Part shown: positions 54,578-63,788 of the stretch, piece by piece
Position numbering within the stretch: the first letter of the stretch is position 1
How the letters are laid out: each line of letters opens with the position of its first letter
From: Albidovulum sp.
GTDB lineage: Bacteria; Pseudomonadota; Alphaproteobacteria; Rhodobacterales; Rhodobacteraceae
Assembly: GCA_028823855.1 (NCBI GenBank)
Contig: JAPPFL010000065.1
Location: 216,103 to 280,102, forward strand
Direction of reading: 5' to 3'
Length of the DNA: 64,000 bases
Position numbers and translations under genes: made by a program
Notes under the pieces: generated by a model
The model's database searches: none
What the model was told of the DNA's origin: nothing
The model's input: the letters and a program-made list of their open reading frames with translations, nothing else

Positions 54578-55423
54578 TTATTGACGAGGCGCGCTGCGGA
54601 TCCGTCTGGCGATGCCGCGCGGGTCCAGATGATCGCGAAGTCCGTCGCCGAACAAGTTGAATCCCAGTACGGTAATCATGATCGCGAGGCCAGCGACCGT
54701 GGAAAGCCAGGGTTCGGCGCGCAGGTATCGGGTGCCGTAGGAAAGCGTCCAGCCCCAGGTCGGCGTAGGCGGTTCGATGCCGAATCCCAGAAAGCTCAAT
54801 CCGGATTCGGCGATAATTGCGGTGCCGATTCCGAGCGTGGCCAGGACGATGATCGGTCCGACGACGTTCGGAAGGATTTCAACGAACAGAATTCGGGAGT
54901 TTCCCGCGCCGATCGCCACGGCGGCCGTTACGTAGTCGGCCTCTCGCTGCGCGAGCGTAACGGATCTAACGACTCGGGCGTATTCCGTCCAGAATATGGC
55001 CGCCAGCGACAATGTAAGGTTTAGCATACCCGGGCCGAGCGCAGCGACAATCGCAAGCGCGAGGACGATCGGCGGAAACCCGAGGAACACGTCTACGATT
55101 CGCATGGTTACGAGATCGAACGCGCCGCCGAGGTAGCCGCTGACGATCCCGACCGCCGTGCCGACGACGACGGCGATCGCCACCGAACATAGAGCGACAG
55201 TTAGCGAAACGCGGGCGCCGACCGCCATTCTCGTCCAGAGATCTCTTCCGAAATTGTCGGTGCCTAGCCAATGGTCGGATGAAGGCAGTGAAAACCGGTC
55301 TTTCATGTTCATCTGTTCGGGCTCGTATCCTGAAACGAGCGTGCCGAATAGCGCGAAAAGTATCACGGCAAGCACTATGGTTCCGCCGATCGTCAAGGAC
55401 AGATTGCCGAAGAGCGACTTCAT
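54578..55423 (-). CDS. dppC: peptide-type ABC transporter permease (DppC)
   Basis: A 281-residue permease. The N-terminal hydrophobic segment is followed by the DppC/OppC-specific region with RFSLPSSDHWLGTDNFGRDL. The permease loop is VTAAVAIGAGNSRILFVEIL. Six membrane segments are expected. It lies 3 bases after dppB and 11 before the deacylase gene, one transcript. Confidence 0.92.
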   Translation of the reverse strand: MKSLFGNLSLTIGGTIVLAVILFALFGTLVSGYEPEQMNMKDRFSLPSSDHWLGTDNFGRDLWTRMAVGARVSLTVALCSVAIAVVVGTAVGIVSGYLGGAFDLVTMRIVDVFLGFPPIVLALAIVAALGPGMLNLTLSLAAIFWTEYARVVRSVTLAQREADYVTAAVAIGAGNSRILFVEILPNVVGPIIVLATLGIGTAIIAESGLSFLGFGIEPPTPTWGWTLSYGTRYLRAEPWLSTVAGLAIMITVLGFNLFGDGLRDHLDPRGIARRIRSAPRQ

Positions 55424-55426
55424 TCC

Positions 55427-56407
55427 TCACTCCAGACGAATTCGCGGATCGATGACTGCGTAAAGAAGATCGACCAGCAGGTTGACGATTGCGAACGCTA
55501 CGGCGAACGTCAAAACGATTCCTTGAATGAGAGGCAGGTCTCGCTGGGAAATCGCGGATACCGCTAGCTGCCCGAGCCCCGGCCAGCCGAAAATGCTCTC
55601 CGTCAGCACCGCTCCTCCTAGCAATGCCCCGAATCGAAGCCCGATGACGCTGACTACGGGCAGCAACGCATTTCCGAGCGCATGAACGAAAACGATCCGG
55701 AAAGTCAGAAGGCCCTTTGCGTGCGCTGTCCTGATGAAATCTTGGCCGAGAGTCTCCAGCATCGCGCTGCGCACCAGCCTTGAGATGACGGCGGCGTTAG
55801 TCAGTCCGAGAGTAAGCGCGGGCATCGCAATATGAGAAAGCGAATCGACCAGCGCTGCCGGTCGACCGAGAATTGCATCGCCCAGCGCTCCCGCTAGAGG
55901 CGGTCCCCGGCCGATTGAAGGAAGCAGGTCAAGCCGAATCGCCAAAAGATACATCAGCAGAATGCCAAACCAGAATACCGGCATTGAAACTCCAAGCTGC
56001 GCGAACAGCATGCTTGCGGCATCGACGGGCGTGCCGCGCCAAAACGCGGCCGCTACGCCAAGAGCGAGTCCAATTAGAATCGAAATAAGGAGAGCGACGA
56101 CTGCGACTTCCAGTGTCGGAACGACTCGTTGACGAATGGCATCCGCAACGGGCTGGTTCTGGAAATAGGAAATCCCCATGTCGCCTTGGGCGAGATCGAG
56201 ATAGTAGGAGCCGAGGCGGACCCACCAAGGGCGGTCCAGCCCGAGAGAGCGCCGAATTTCGCGCACCGCTTCCTCTGACGCTTCATCTCCCAAAAGAACT
56301 GCGGCGGGGTCTCCGGGTACAAGCTGCATTATTCCGAATGTAACGGCGACAACGCCGAGAATAAGCGGAACGAACAGTGCCAGGCGCCGCAGCGCGTACC
56401 AGAGCAT
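55427..56407 (-). CDS. dppB: peptide-type ABC transporter permease (DppB)
   Basis: A 326-residue permease with the DppB N-terminal pattern (LILGVVAVTFGIMQLVPGDP) and the permease loop IRTAHAKGLLTFRIVFVHAL. A terminator-like hairpin with a six-T run ends six bases before the ATG, and no Shine-Dalgarno sequence is visible there. Expression therefore depends on read-through from dppA or a weak separate signal. Confidence 0.92.
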   Translation of the reverse strand: MLWYALRRLALFVPLILGVVAVTFGIMQLVPGDPAAVLLGDEASEEAVREIRRSLGLDRPWWVRLGSYYLDLAQGDMGISYFQNQPVADAIRQRVVPTLEVAVVALLISILIGLALGVAAAFWRGTPVDAASMLFAQLGVSMPVFWFGILLMYLLAIRLDLLPSIGRGPPLAGALGDAILGRPAALVDSLSHIAMPALTLGLTNAAVISRLVRSAMLETLGQDFIRTAHAKGLLTFRIVFVHALGNALLPVVSVIGLRFGALLGGAVLTESIFGWPGLGQLAVSAISQRDLPLIQGIVLTFAVAFAIVNLLVDLLYAVIDPRIRLE

Positions 56408-56412
56408 TGGTC

Positions 56413-56443
56413 AAAAAACGGCGCCCGATCTTCGAGGGCGCCG
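56413..56443 (-). terminator. terminator-like hairpin between dppA and dppB
   Basis: Leftward: perfect 8-bp stem CGGCGCCC/GGGCGCCG, nine-base loop, then TTTTTT, located 19 bases past the dppA stop and immediately before the dppB ATG. It is a good intrinsic terminator inside an operon and most likely sets a high ratio of binding protein to permease. Confidence 0.85.
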
Positions 56444-56461
56444 AGGTTCTTGTCGAAGTCT

Positions 56462-57970
56462 CTATTTGCCGATCACCGACCGCATCATGCCGCGCGCGTC
56501 AGGCGTCAGGGAAACTTCGTTCGTATGGAATACTTGATATCCCTGATAGGCGATCACGAAATATGGAAGCTCATCGGCGATAATCGCTGCCGCTGCCTGG
56601 TATGCGGCCGTGCGATCGCCGATTTCGGTTGCCGATCTGCCGGTATCGAGGTGCGCGTCGACTTCCGAATTCGAGTAACTGCCCCAGTTGAAAGAGCCGC
56701 CGGTATGGAATTGGCCGAACATCAGGCGGTCGGGATCCACGATATTTAGCCAGCCCAGGAGCGCGATTTCGTGCTGGCCGCCTCGAACTCCTTCGGAGAA
56801 GGCCGGCCAATCCGCAATGCTGATGGATGCATCGACTCCGTTTTCGAGCATAATCGCCTGGATGTACTCGAGCGACTGGATCCGGTTGGGGTCCTCGCTA
56901 TGGGTCGAAAGCACGATGCTCAATGGCTGTCCATCCTTGTCGAGCGTGCCGTCGCCGTTAGAATCGGTCCACCCGGCGGCGGCGAAGGCTGCTTTGGCTC
57001 CCTCGGGATCGAAACCTGGCTGCGTGATCGATGCGTCATAGGCCCAGGACGACGGCAGCAGTATTGAAGTGGCAACTTGATCGACGCCCTCGTAGATGGC
57101 GTTTACGATCGTTTCCTGATCCACGAGCATGGCGAGCGCGCGGCGAAGAGCGGGATCGCTCAAGAGCGGATGCGCGGTGTTGAAGTTGAGATAAGTGATT
57201 CCGAGCCCGCCCAGGATTTCATTTTGGAATTGAGTGTTCTCGACGAGGCGACCGATGTCTTGCGACGAGAGCGGAGATTGGATGATGTCCAGATCTCCGG
57301 CTTCGAACGCTTGCGCTCGCGCTGTATTGTCGCCGACAACAACGAATTCGATCCCTTCCGTGTCCGGAGCTCCGCCCCAGTATCCTTCAAAGGGCTCTAG
57401 CGTTATTTTCGCACCTCTTTCCCAATTGGCGAGCTGAAGCGGTCCAGTGCCGACCGGCACCGACTGAATGTCCCCACCGCTTTCGACATAGTCCTTAGAG
57501 ACTATTCCCATGTCGAGATAGCTGAGAAGCGGCGCGTAGGGTTCTTTCAAGGTAATCCTGACCGTGTTCGCGTCGAGAGCTTCAATAGTTTCGATCGGAG
57601 TGAACAGGGAACGGAATCGAGCCTTTAGATCAGGATCGAGGATCGTTTCGAAAGTGTAAACGACATCGTCCGCAACGAGCGTCGAGCCGTCGTGAAACGT
57701 TACGTTTTCGCGAAGATTAAATATCCAAATCGTTGGCTCCGGGTTTTCCCAGCTTTCGGCGAGGCCGGGTTCCACCTGCAAGTCGGCGTTTAGTTTTATA
57801 AGCCCGTCGTAGACGAGGTTATTCACTCTATATTCGGTAGTATTTCTTTGAATGCGGGGATCCATTGTCGCAGAATCCACGTCGGCTCCAAGACGCGTGA
57901 TTTCGGCGGTGGCGGCCGTGGCGGCCAAGGACGTCAAGCCGACGGTTGCAAGCATGCGAGCGTATTTCAC
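56462..57970 (-). CDS. dppA: ABC transporter substrate-binding protein, family 5 (DppA-like)
   Basis: A 502-residue family 5 binding protein. GTG 57970 has GGAGGAAA upstream. The signal peptide is MKYARMLATVGLTSLAATAA with cleavage near TAEI. The family signature AESWENPEPTIWIFNLRENV then TFHDGSTLVADDVVYTFE is intact. The ligand could be a dipeptide, opine or other small compound; the AstE-type deacylase and aminotransferase in the operon favour an acylated amino compound. First gene of the leftward operon. Confidence 0.92.
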   Translation of the reverse strand: MKYARMLATVGLTSLAATAATAEITRLGADVDSATMDPRIQRNTTEYRVNNLVYDGLIKLNADLQVEPGLAESWENPEPTIWIFNLRENVTFHDGSTLVADDVVYTFETILDPDLKARFRSLFTPIETIEALDANTVRITLKEPYAPLLSYLDMGIVSKDYVESGGDIQSVPVGTGPLQLANWERGAKITLEPFEGYWGGAPDTEGIEFVVVGDNTARAQAFEAGDLDIIQSPLSSQDIGRLVENTQFQNEILGGLGITYLNFNTAHPLLSDPALRRALAMLVDQETIVNAIYEGVDQVATSILLPSSWAYDASITQPGFDPEGAKAAFAAAGWTDSNGDGTLDKDGQPLSIVLSTHSEDPNRIQSLEYIQAIMLENGVDASISIADWPAFSEGVRGGQHEIALLGWLNIVDPDRLMFGQFHTGGSFNWGSYSNSEVDAHLDTGRSATEIGDRTAAYQAAAAIIADELPYFVIAYQGYQVFHTNEVSLTPDARGMMRSVIGK

Positions 57971-59736
57971 TATAATTTCCTCCGTGTGCGATTTGGCTGA
58001 TGAATATCGTTGGAGTCATAGGTAGTCGCCGCGAATTTCGTTGTCAAACGGCTGGAACTGCCCTCCTTTGGCGAATCAAGCCGGCTTGGTCGCTTAATTG
58101 CTCGCGAACTCGCCGAAAGCTGCAGATTTTCAATGCGAGCAGAATCGAAAACTCTTTCGGGCGCGGCCGATGGCGACATACGGCGGATTTTGACGGAATT
58201 CTTGCGTTGCGAGGAGGATCATTCGGCATGAGCGAATGAAGAGCCGACGGGTTCATGGCTGTATTTACTTTGTTGGACCTTCCGGCAACGGGGCCGGTCG
58301 AATCGCGAAGAATTAGGTGCGAAAAGCCGCTTGCTCGCGTTCAAGTGCAAATTCCCGCATCGACCGACGTTGCGAGTGAATTCATATCCCGCGCACGTTT
58401 GCTAGACGTCGGCGTGCTGGCGCAGGCACCGAAGATTTGCGCATTGGATTGTCCTGAAGAATTTTTGACGCAAGAGCTCGGTTCTACGATGCGCCCGAAT
58501 AAAGTTATTTCGAGTTCGAGGGTTTCGCGGTTCAGTTGATTCCGGTCGGTCGGGGCATTAACGATCTGCATTCGCTGTTGCGAGACGATGTGGATGCCGC
58601 GGAATAAGTTAAAAGATTTGGAATAATAAGTACGCAGCGTTCGCCGTCCGCTAGAAGGGAATCGCGGTTTTGGGAAGCATCTTCGATGACTTGCCCGGCG
58701 TGCTCCCGACGATCTATTCCAAATCGCGGGGGAAGGGTCTGTCGCCTGTGCGCCTTTCGGTCCGAATCTTAACAGCCGCGTCGATTCCCGAAGATATCAG
58801 GATTATTCGGGAAATCCCGCGCATCGGGGTATGCGGTCGAATTCGCAGGCGGAGGCGCCGCGCCGGACGTGCTGTTCGACAAAAGGGCTGACTATGATTT
58901 TGGGTGGACATTAAATAAGTCGAGAGTCATCGAATCGATGGGCTTTAAATGGAACGGACTTATGAATCGCGACTGGGCCTCTTTCAATTTTGCCGATGTC
59001 GTCGTGGTGCGGACGGCGATGCTTGCGGACTCAATCGCGCACGATTCGAAATAACGATTAGCGCGGGCGGCTATTCGCCGATTGAAAATAACGCTTGATC
59101 AGCCCGAAAATTCGCGGACAATGCGCTCCTGCGCTCGGTTGACGCTCCTGCTTTTTCCAAGGAAGCGGATCTCTACCGCTTCCGAACGCAAGAATTTGCC
59201 TTCCGGTCGATTCCAGCGATTCGCTTTGAACGTCGTTCGAAGATTGGGACAACATTATGCCAACGCTTCTCCAGTGCGTGAATTTTAACGCGACCGGCGC
59301 AAATTTGCGGAGATTCCGCGACCGGGCTAAAGAATTCATCGGATCCAATAGATTTACGATACTAATGGAATTGCTAGCGAGCTAGAGAACTGAATCGTTA
59401 ACTTCTCGCCGGATTGAAAACCTTCATAGGGAACAAGCCTCGCGACGCTGCAATTATGGGCAGGTCGCAGCACTGCTTCGAGTGGATCGAGTCGACTAAC
59501 TTCAGCTGGCTTACGAATCGAGCGCATTGATGTCGCCTAGGTTAGGGATCGATCATTTCCAACTCGGAGAAGTTGTCTTTTTCGAGTATCGTAAAGTTCG
59601 GCTTCTGGAGGCGCCGATCAATCCGGGGATTTATTCGGAAAAATGGATTTCCTAAAGTGGCTGGATGGTCGGTTGCGCTAAAATTTGATTCGCATTGGTA
59701 AAGGACGTAAAATGGGCATGAAGAAAAAGTTCGAAT
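57971..59736. other. 1.8 kb with short unassigned frames
   Basis: It contains coding-looking but unassigned pieces: a 94-residue frame at 58255-58539 (ending MRPNKVISSSRVSRFS), a frame near 58830-59054 rich in aromatic residues (YDFGWTLNKSRVIESMGFKW), and MSPRLGIDHFQLGEVVFFEY at 59530-59655. None has a recognisable domain or matching partner. Together they look like remnants of one or more rightward genes. The dppA promoter should lie at the left edge. Confidence 0.35.
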
Positions 59737-61368
59737 TTGCGCCTCTCGGACCTTTCGGAGAATCCTTCGAACGGCCGAAATGCGTTGGCCCCTCCCTTGC
59801 CGAATAGATCGCGGTTCCCCGCAGGCACCAATTGCCGGAACCGCCCGAAATCGCGGCGGCGCTCCAGCGGGTATCGAACGAAACGCGATGAGCGTCGTCT
59901 TGTCGACTACCGGAATCTCAAGAATCCTTTTGTCCCGGCGGAAGTATTTTCCGATGACGCCGTAGAGGCGATCCACGAATCATCCTTGCTCGTATTGGAA
60001 AACCTCGGCATGAAGGTTTTGTCAAAGGATGCTCGAAGACTTTATCGACAAGCGGGGGCTATCGTAGACGAAGAATCCTGCATGGTTCGCATCGGTCGGG
60101 AAATTGTACGAGAATCTATCGACTCCGCTCCGCGTTCAATACTTTTGAAAGGCGGAGACGCGAAGCGCGACGTCAAACTTGAATTGGGAATGCTCGCGAT
60201 CCAGACCGGTGCGGGCGCGCCTCACGCTACAGACCTTGATAGAGGTCGCCGCCCGGGTTCTTTAGAGGACTTCGCCGAACTCATAAAGCTGACGCAGTCA
60301 TTCGACATTTTCCATATGCTAAATCCGCTGGTGGAGGCTCAGGACGTTCCGACTCATGAACGCCACTATCGCGTCAACCGCGTTCAGCTGTCTCTGAGCG
60401 ACAAGGCTCCGTTCGTTTATTCTAGAGGCACAGCACAGGTTGAAGACTGTTTCGAGATGTTTCGGATCGCAAGAGGGTTGGACGCCGAGGACTTCAAGAG
60501 GGCGCCGCGCTGCTTTACGATCATCAACACGAATTCGCCGCGCCAGCTGGACGTGTCCATGACTCAAGGGCTTGTAGATTTTGCTCGCTGCGGACAGCTT
60601 TCGATAGTAACGCCGTTTTGCCTAATGGGGGCCATGGCGCCTTTGACCGTGGCGGGGGCCTTGGTGCTTAGCCATGCGGAAGCGATGGCCGCGATCGCAT
60701 TGAACCAGATCGCGAAGCCCGGCGCGCCTGTTTGCTACGGCGCGTTTATTTCCAATGTCGACATGAAGTCAGGTGCGCCGGCATTCGGCACTCCCGAGCA
60801 GGTCAAGGCTAATCTGGGATCGGGGCAGCTGGCCCGGAAGCTAGGGCTCCCCTGGCGGTGTTCGACCGGAGCGGCGGGAGCTGTAAACGATGCGCAGGCG
60901 GCGAATGAAACCCAGATGGGAGCGTGGGGGGCGATTCTCGCTGGGGCCACCGTACTGGTGCACGGCGCTGGCTGGATTGAAGGCGGCCTAACGCTGTCGT
61001 ACGAAAAGCTGATAACGGATTTGGAAGTCATGCAAATGTTTGCCGAGCTTTGCGCCGAAACCCCCGCTGACGACGCGGCCCTGGCGATGGATGCATTGGC
61101 GGAAATTGCTCCCGGAGGCCATTTTTTTGGGGCCAAGCACACGATGAGCAGGTACCGGACGGCGTTTTACGAGCCCGTGGTCGCAGACTGGTCAAACTTC
61201 GGCTCTTGGACTGAAAAAGGCTGCCTGGACGCGAATGCTCGCGCCAACGCCATTTGGAAGCGAAAATTGGACGAATTCGAAGCGCCGTTTCTCGATGGCG
61301 ACAGGCTGGCGCAACTGGACGAATTCATTAGCTGCCGAATCCAGCAAGGCGGCGCACCTCCTGTTTGA
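59737..61368 (+). CDS. second MttB-superfamily methyltransferase homologue
   Basis: Up to 543 residues. The recognisable protein starts near 59908 (YRNLKNPFVPAEVFSDDAVE), followed by the MttB barrel with MKSGAPAFGTPEQVKANLGS, WRCSTGAAGAVNDAQAANET, VHGAGWIEGGLTLSYEKL and EIAPGGHFFGAKHTM. No amber codon interrupts it, so it is a non-pyrrolysine homologue. It is only distantly similar to the one at 7497. The basic RNRGG-type N-terminus expected of the family is seen in another frame (59780-59890), so the true start or a frameshift near 59890 is uncertain. It is followed directly by a hydrolase gene. Confidence 0.8.
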   Translation: MRLSDLSENPSNGRNALAPPLPNRSRFPAGTNCRNRPKSRRRSSGYRTKRDERRLVDYRNLKNPFVPAEVFSDDAVEAIHESSLLVLENLGMKVLSKDARRLYRQAGAIVDEESCMVRIGREIVRESIDSAPRSILLKGGDAKRDVKLELGMLAIQTGAGAPHATDLDRGRRPGSLEDFAELIKLTQSFDIFHMLNPLVEAQDVPTHERHYRVNRVQLSLSDKAPFVYSRGTAQVEDCFEMFRIARGLDAEDFKRAPRCFTIINTNSPRQLDVSMTQGLVDFARCGQLSIVTPFCLMGAMAPLTVAGALVLSHAEAMAAIALNQIAKPGAPVCYGAFISNVDMKSGAPAFGTPEQVKANLGSGQLARKLGLPWRCSTGAAGAVNDAQAANETQMGAWGAILAGATVLVHGAGWIEGGLTLSYEKLITDLEVMQMFAELCAETPADDAALAMDALAEIAPGGHFFGAKHTMSRYRTAFYEPVVADWSNFGSWTEKGCLDANARANAIWKRKLDEFEAPFLDGDRLAQLDEFISCRIQQGGAPPV

Positions 61369-61384
61369 GGGCGCGGTTGCGAAG

Positions 61385-62287
61385 ATGCGAGCGAATCCCG
61401 GCGAACCCGACGCGGGCCGTACATCCCAGGCCCTGGCAGAGGAGAGTTTCGGGTCGGACGCCGAAATATTTGAGGTCTTGGCCGGGAAAGTAAAGTCTCG
61501 TGTTGTACGGCAGGGATCGGGTCCGGACATCCTTTGGATTCCCGGCGGAGACGCTACGGCCGAATACTGGATTGATCAGTTTAGACTATTCGAAGATTAC
61601 TATCGCTGCGTTTCTTACGATCCTCGGGGAGTTGGCGAGACTGTATGCCCGTCGCCGCCCTGGAGCATAGAGGATTTTGCGTCAGATTGCGCCGCCGTAA
61701 TTCGAGAAGCATGCCGCCCGCCGGTTGCGCTTGTCGGCCTCTCCATGGGGTCGCTGATCGCTCAGCAGGTCGCTATCGACTTTCCCGAACTCGTTCGAGT
61801 TGCCGTTGCCATGGGCACAGCGGCCCGCATTACCGGATTCACGCGCGACTGGATGAAAGCGGAAATCGATTTCAGGATCGGCGGGGGAAGTCTGCCGCCG
61901 GAATTCGCCGCCTGCCACTACGCCGCCTTTGCGTATCCCGCTAAAGCGTTAGCCGACAAAGAGGTTTGGACACGCGTTAAGTCGGCCTACGCCCGCAGAT
62001 TCGGCGATAGGGATTCCGCCGGCCTGATCGCCCAGTGGCAAGCCTGCCTGGACTACGACTGCAGGAAAGCGCTCGCGGCTTGCGACGTACCGATTCATGC
62101 GGTCGGATTTTCGCATGACGTCCAAACGCCTCCCGGCATGGTAAGGGAAGTGGCCGATGCCGCCGCAAAGGGCAACTACCATGAGCTTGAAGGACTTGGC
62201 CATGTTTCCTTTTCAAGGCACCGGCCGAAGGCGGTTGCCGAACTTATTCGACGGATTATTTGCTCGAATTACCTCGACAGGGCCTGA
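61385..62287 (+). CDS. alpha/beta hydrolase
   Basis: About 300 residues from ATG 61385, 17 bases after the mttB-like stop. The nucleophile elbow is VGLSMGSLIAQQ (Ser), the acid is probably Asp in GFSHDVQTPPG, and the His is in EGLGHVSFSRH. The overall pattern is that of 3-oxoadipate enol-lactonase-type esterases. Its position in a two- or three-gene group with an MttB homologue suggests it hydrolyses an ester, lactone or amide linked to a methylated amine. The substrate is unknown. Confidence 0.85.
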   Translation: MRANPGEPDAGRTSQALAEESFGSDAEIFEVLAGKVKSRVVRQGSGPDILWIPGGDATAEYWIDQFRLFEDYYRCVSYDPRGVGETVCPSPPWSIEDFASDCAAVIREACRPPVALVGLSMGSLIAQQVAIDFPELVRVAVAMGTAARITGFTRDWMKAEIDFRIGGGSLPPEFAACHYAAFAYPAKALADKEVWTRVKSAYARRFGDRDSAGLIAQWQACLDYDCRKALAACDVPIHAVGFSHDVQTPPGMVREVADAAAKGNYHELEGLGHVSFSRHRPKAVAELIRRIICSNYLDRA

Positions 62288-62621
62288 TACCGCTCGCTTC
62301 GTGAATTTTTTTCTTAAAGGGAAGCGACAGTCGACTCGAATTAAGTCTCCCGAAGTAAGGCTTCGAGAGAGTCCGATGATTTATTCCTGAGACCGCGGCG
62401 AATAATTCGCGATATTGGTTTGATATCGGGTCGATCGCTACCGATGCAGTGCGCACGCTGAAGCAATCGGCAATTCTCGGGACCAATTGCATTCTTCAAA
62501 CAGTTCCGATTTCCGATGGTTTGTTTAAACCGGCGCATTGCATTAACCTGAAATGGAAACTAGCTGAACGACTTGGTTTGCCGCGGCGATCCGTCGCGCT
62601 GCCGCAGAGAGGGGAAATGCG
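62288..62621. other. gap upstream of the M24 peptidase gene
   Basis: No gene is supported. There is a T-run (62303-62314) after the hydrolase without a convincing stem. It may hold the promoter of the next gene. Confidence 0.3.
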
Positions 62622-63788
62622 ATGGAGAATGCTGAACAATCCTTGAAGCCGCCGTTCGATGCGCGACGTCTAGATGCCTTGATGGACGACGCGGGCCTGG
62701 ACTACGTACTTATGACTTCCAAGCACAGCGTCCAGCATGCCTTCGACGGATACAAGTATTTCTTCTACAGTTTCATGGACGCCCACGGGCTGAGCCGCTA
62801 CTTGCCCGTCTTCGTCTATAAGCGCGGCGATTTGGAAGCGGCGGCGTTTATAGGAAGCCCGATGGAGGCCTTCGAAAAGGAACTGGGCAGCTTCTGGGTC
62901 GCGAATACGAACTTCGAAAACATGACCAGTCCTCAATACGCGAATTCCGCCGCCGGGCATCTTAAAAGAATCGGCGGCGAAAAAGCCCGAATCGGAGTCG
63001 AAATCGGTTTTTTGCCTGCCGATGCATACATGGCTTTGGCAGCCGCTCTTCCAGAAGCGGAAATCGTGGATGCCACATTGCAAATCGAATTGCTGCGCGC
63101 CGTAAAATCGGAAAAGGAACTGGGCAAACTGAAAATTGCGTCGGAAAAGGTTGTGGACTCGATATTAAGCGTATTCCAATCATTTGGCCCGGGCTCAACA
63201 AAGCGCGAGATCGTTGCGGCGCTTAAGGCAGAAGAGCAGAAAAGGGGCTTGGATTTCGAATACGGGCTTTGCAACTTGGGGATGGATTTCAATAGGGCTC
63301 CATCGGACCAGGTCTGGCGAGACGGCGAAGTGATGTGTCTGGATTCGGGCGGCAATTTCGGAGGCTACATCGGCGACCTCGCGCGAATGCGCTTTCCCGG
63401 CGATCCGGACGGGGAACTAGAGGAACTATTGGGATTCATTGAAGAAGTGCAGCAAGCGGCGCGGAAACCTATACGCGACGGTGCCTACGGGAGGGAAATT
63501 TTCGAGAAGCCTTTGGAAATGATCGGCGGATCGCCGTGGAGCGGCATTACGGAATTCGTGGCGCACGGCATGGGAATTATAAGCCACGAACCGCCCTGGC
63601 TGACGGATTCCGGTCCCGTGCCGTATCCGGCCTATCACGCGAACAGGCCGCTCGAAGCGGGAATGGTGCTTTCGATCGAAACGACCATGTGGCATCCCGC
63701 TCGCGGATTCCTGAAGATCGAGGATACCGTTTCAGTCAACGAAAACGGGTTCGAGGCATTCGGCGACCACGGGCGAGGCTGGAATTAA
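62622..63788 (+). CDS. M24-family metallopeptidase (Xaa-Pro dipeptidase/creatinase-like)
   Basis: A 388-residue pita-bread protein with an N-terminal creatinase-like domain (to about 150) and a catalytic C-terminal domain. All five metal ligands are visible: Asp in CLDSGGNFGGYIGD and again in GDLARM, His in AHGMGIISHE, Glu in LSIETTMWH and Glu in KIEDTVSV. It could be a prolidase or act on a non-peptide small molecule, as do creatinase, the ectoine hydrolase DoeA and the DMSP lyase DddP in this fold. Residues specific to those are not evident. It lies downstream of the second mttB homologue and hydrolase. Confidence 0.87.
   Translation: MENAEQSLKPPFDARRLDALMDDAGLDYVLMTSKHSVQHAFDGYKYFFYSFMDAHGLSRYLPVFVYKRGDLEAAAFIGSPMEAFEKELGSFWVANTNFENMTSPQYANSAAGHLKRIGGEKARIGVEIGFLPADAYMALAAALPEAEIVDATLQIELLRAVKSEKELGKLKIASEKVVDSILSVFQSFGPGSTKREIVAALKAEEQKRGLDFEYGLCNLGMDFNRAPSDQVWRDGEVMCLDSGGNFGGYIGDLARMRFPGDPDGELEELLGFIEEVQQAARKPIRDGAYGREIFEKPLEMIGGSPWSGITEFVAHGMGIISHEPPWLTDSGPVPYPAYHANRPLEAGMVLSIETTMWHPARGFLKIEDTVSVNENGFEAFGDHGRGWN

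Noticed and set aside
62622..63788. Assignment of the M24 protein as ectoine hydrolase DoeA
   Set aside because: The N-terminal domain does not show the DoeA opening pattern, and the deacylase gene is 8 kb away in another operon.
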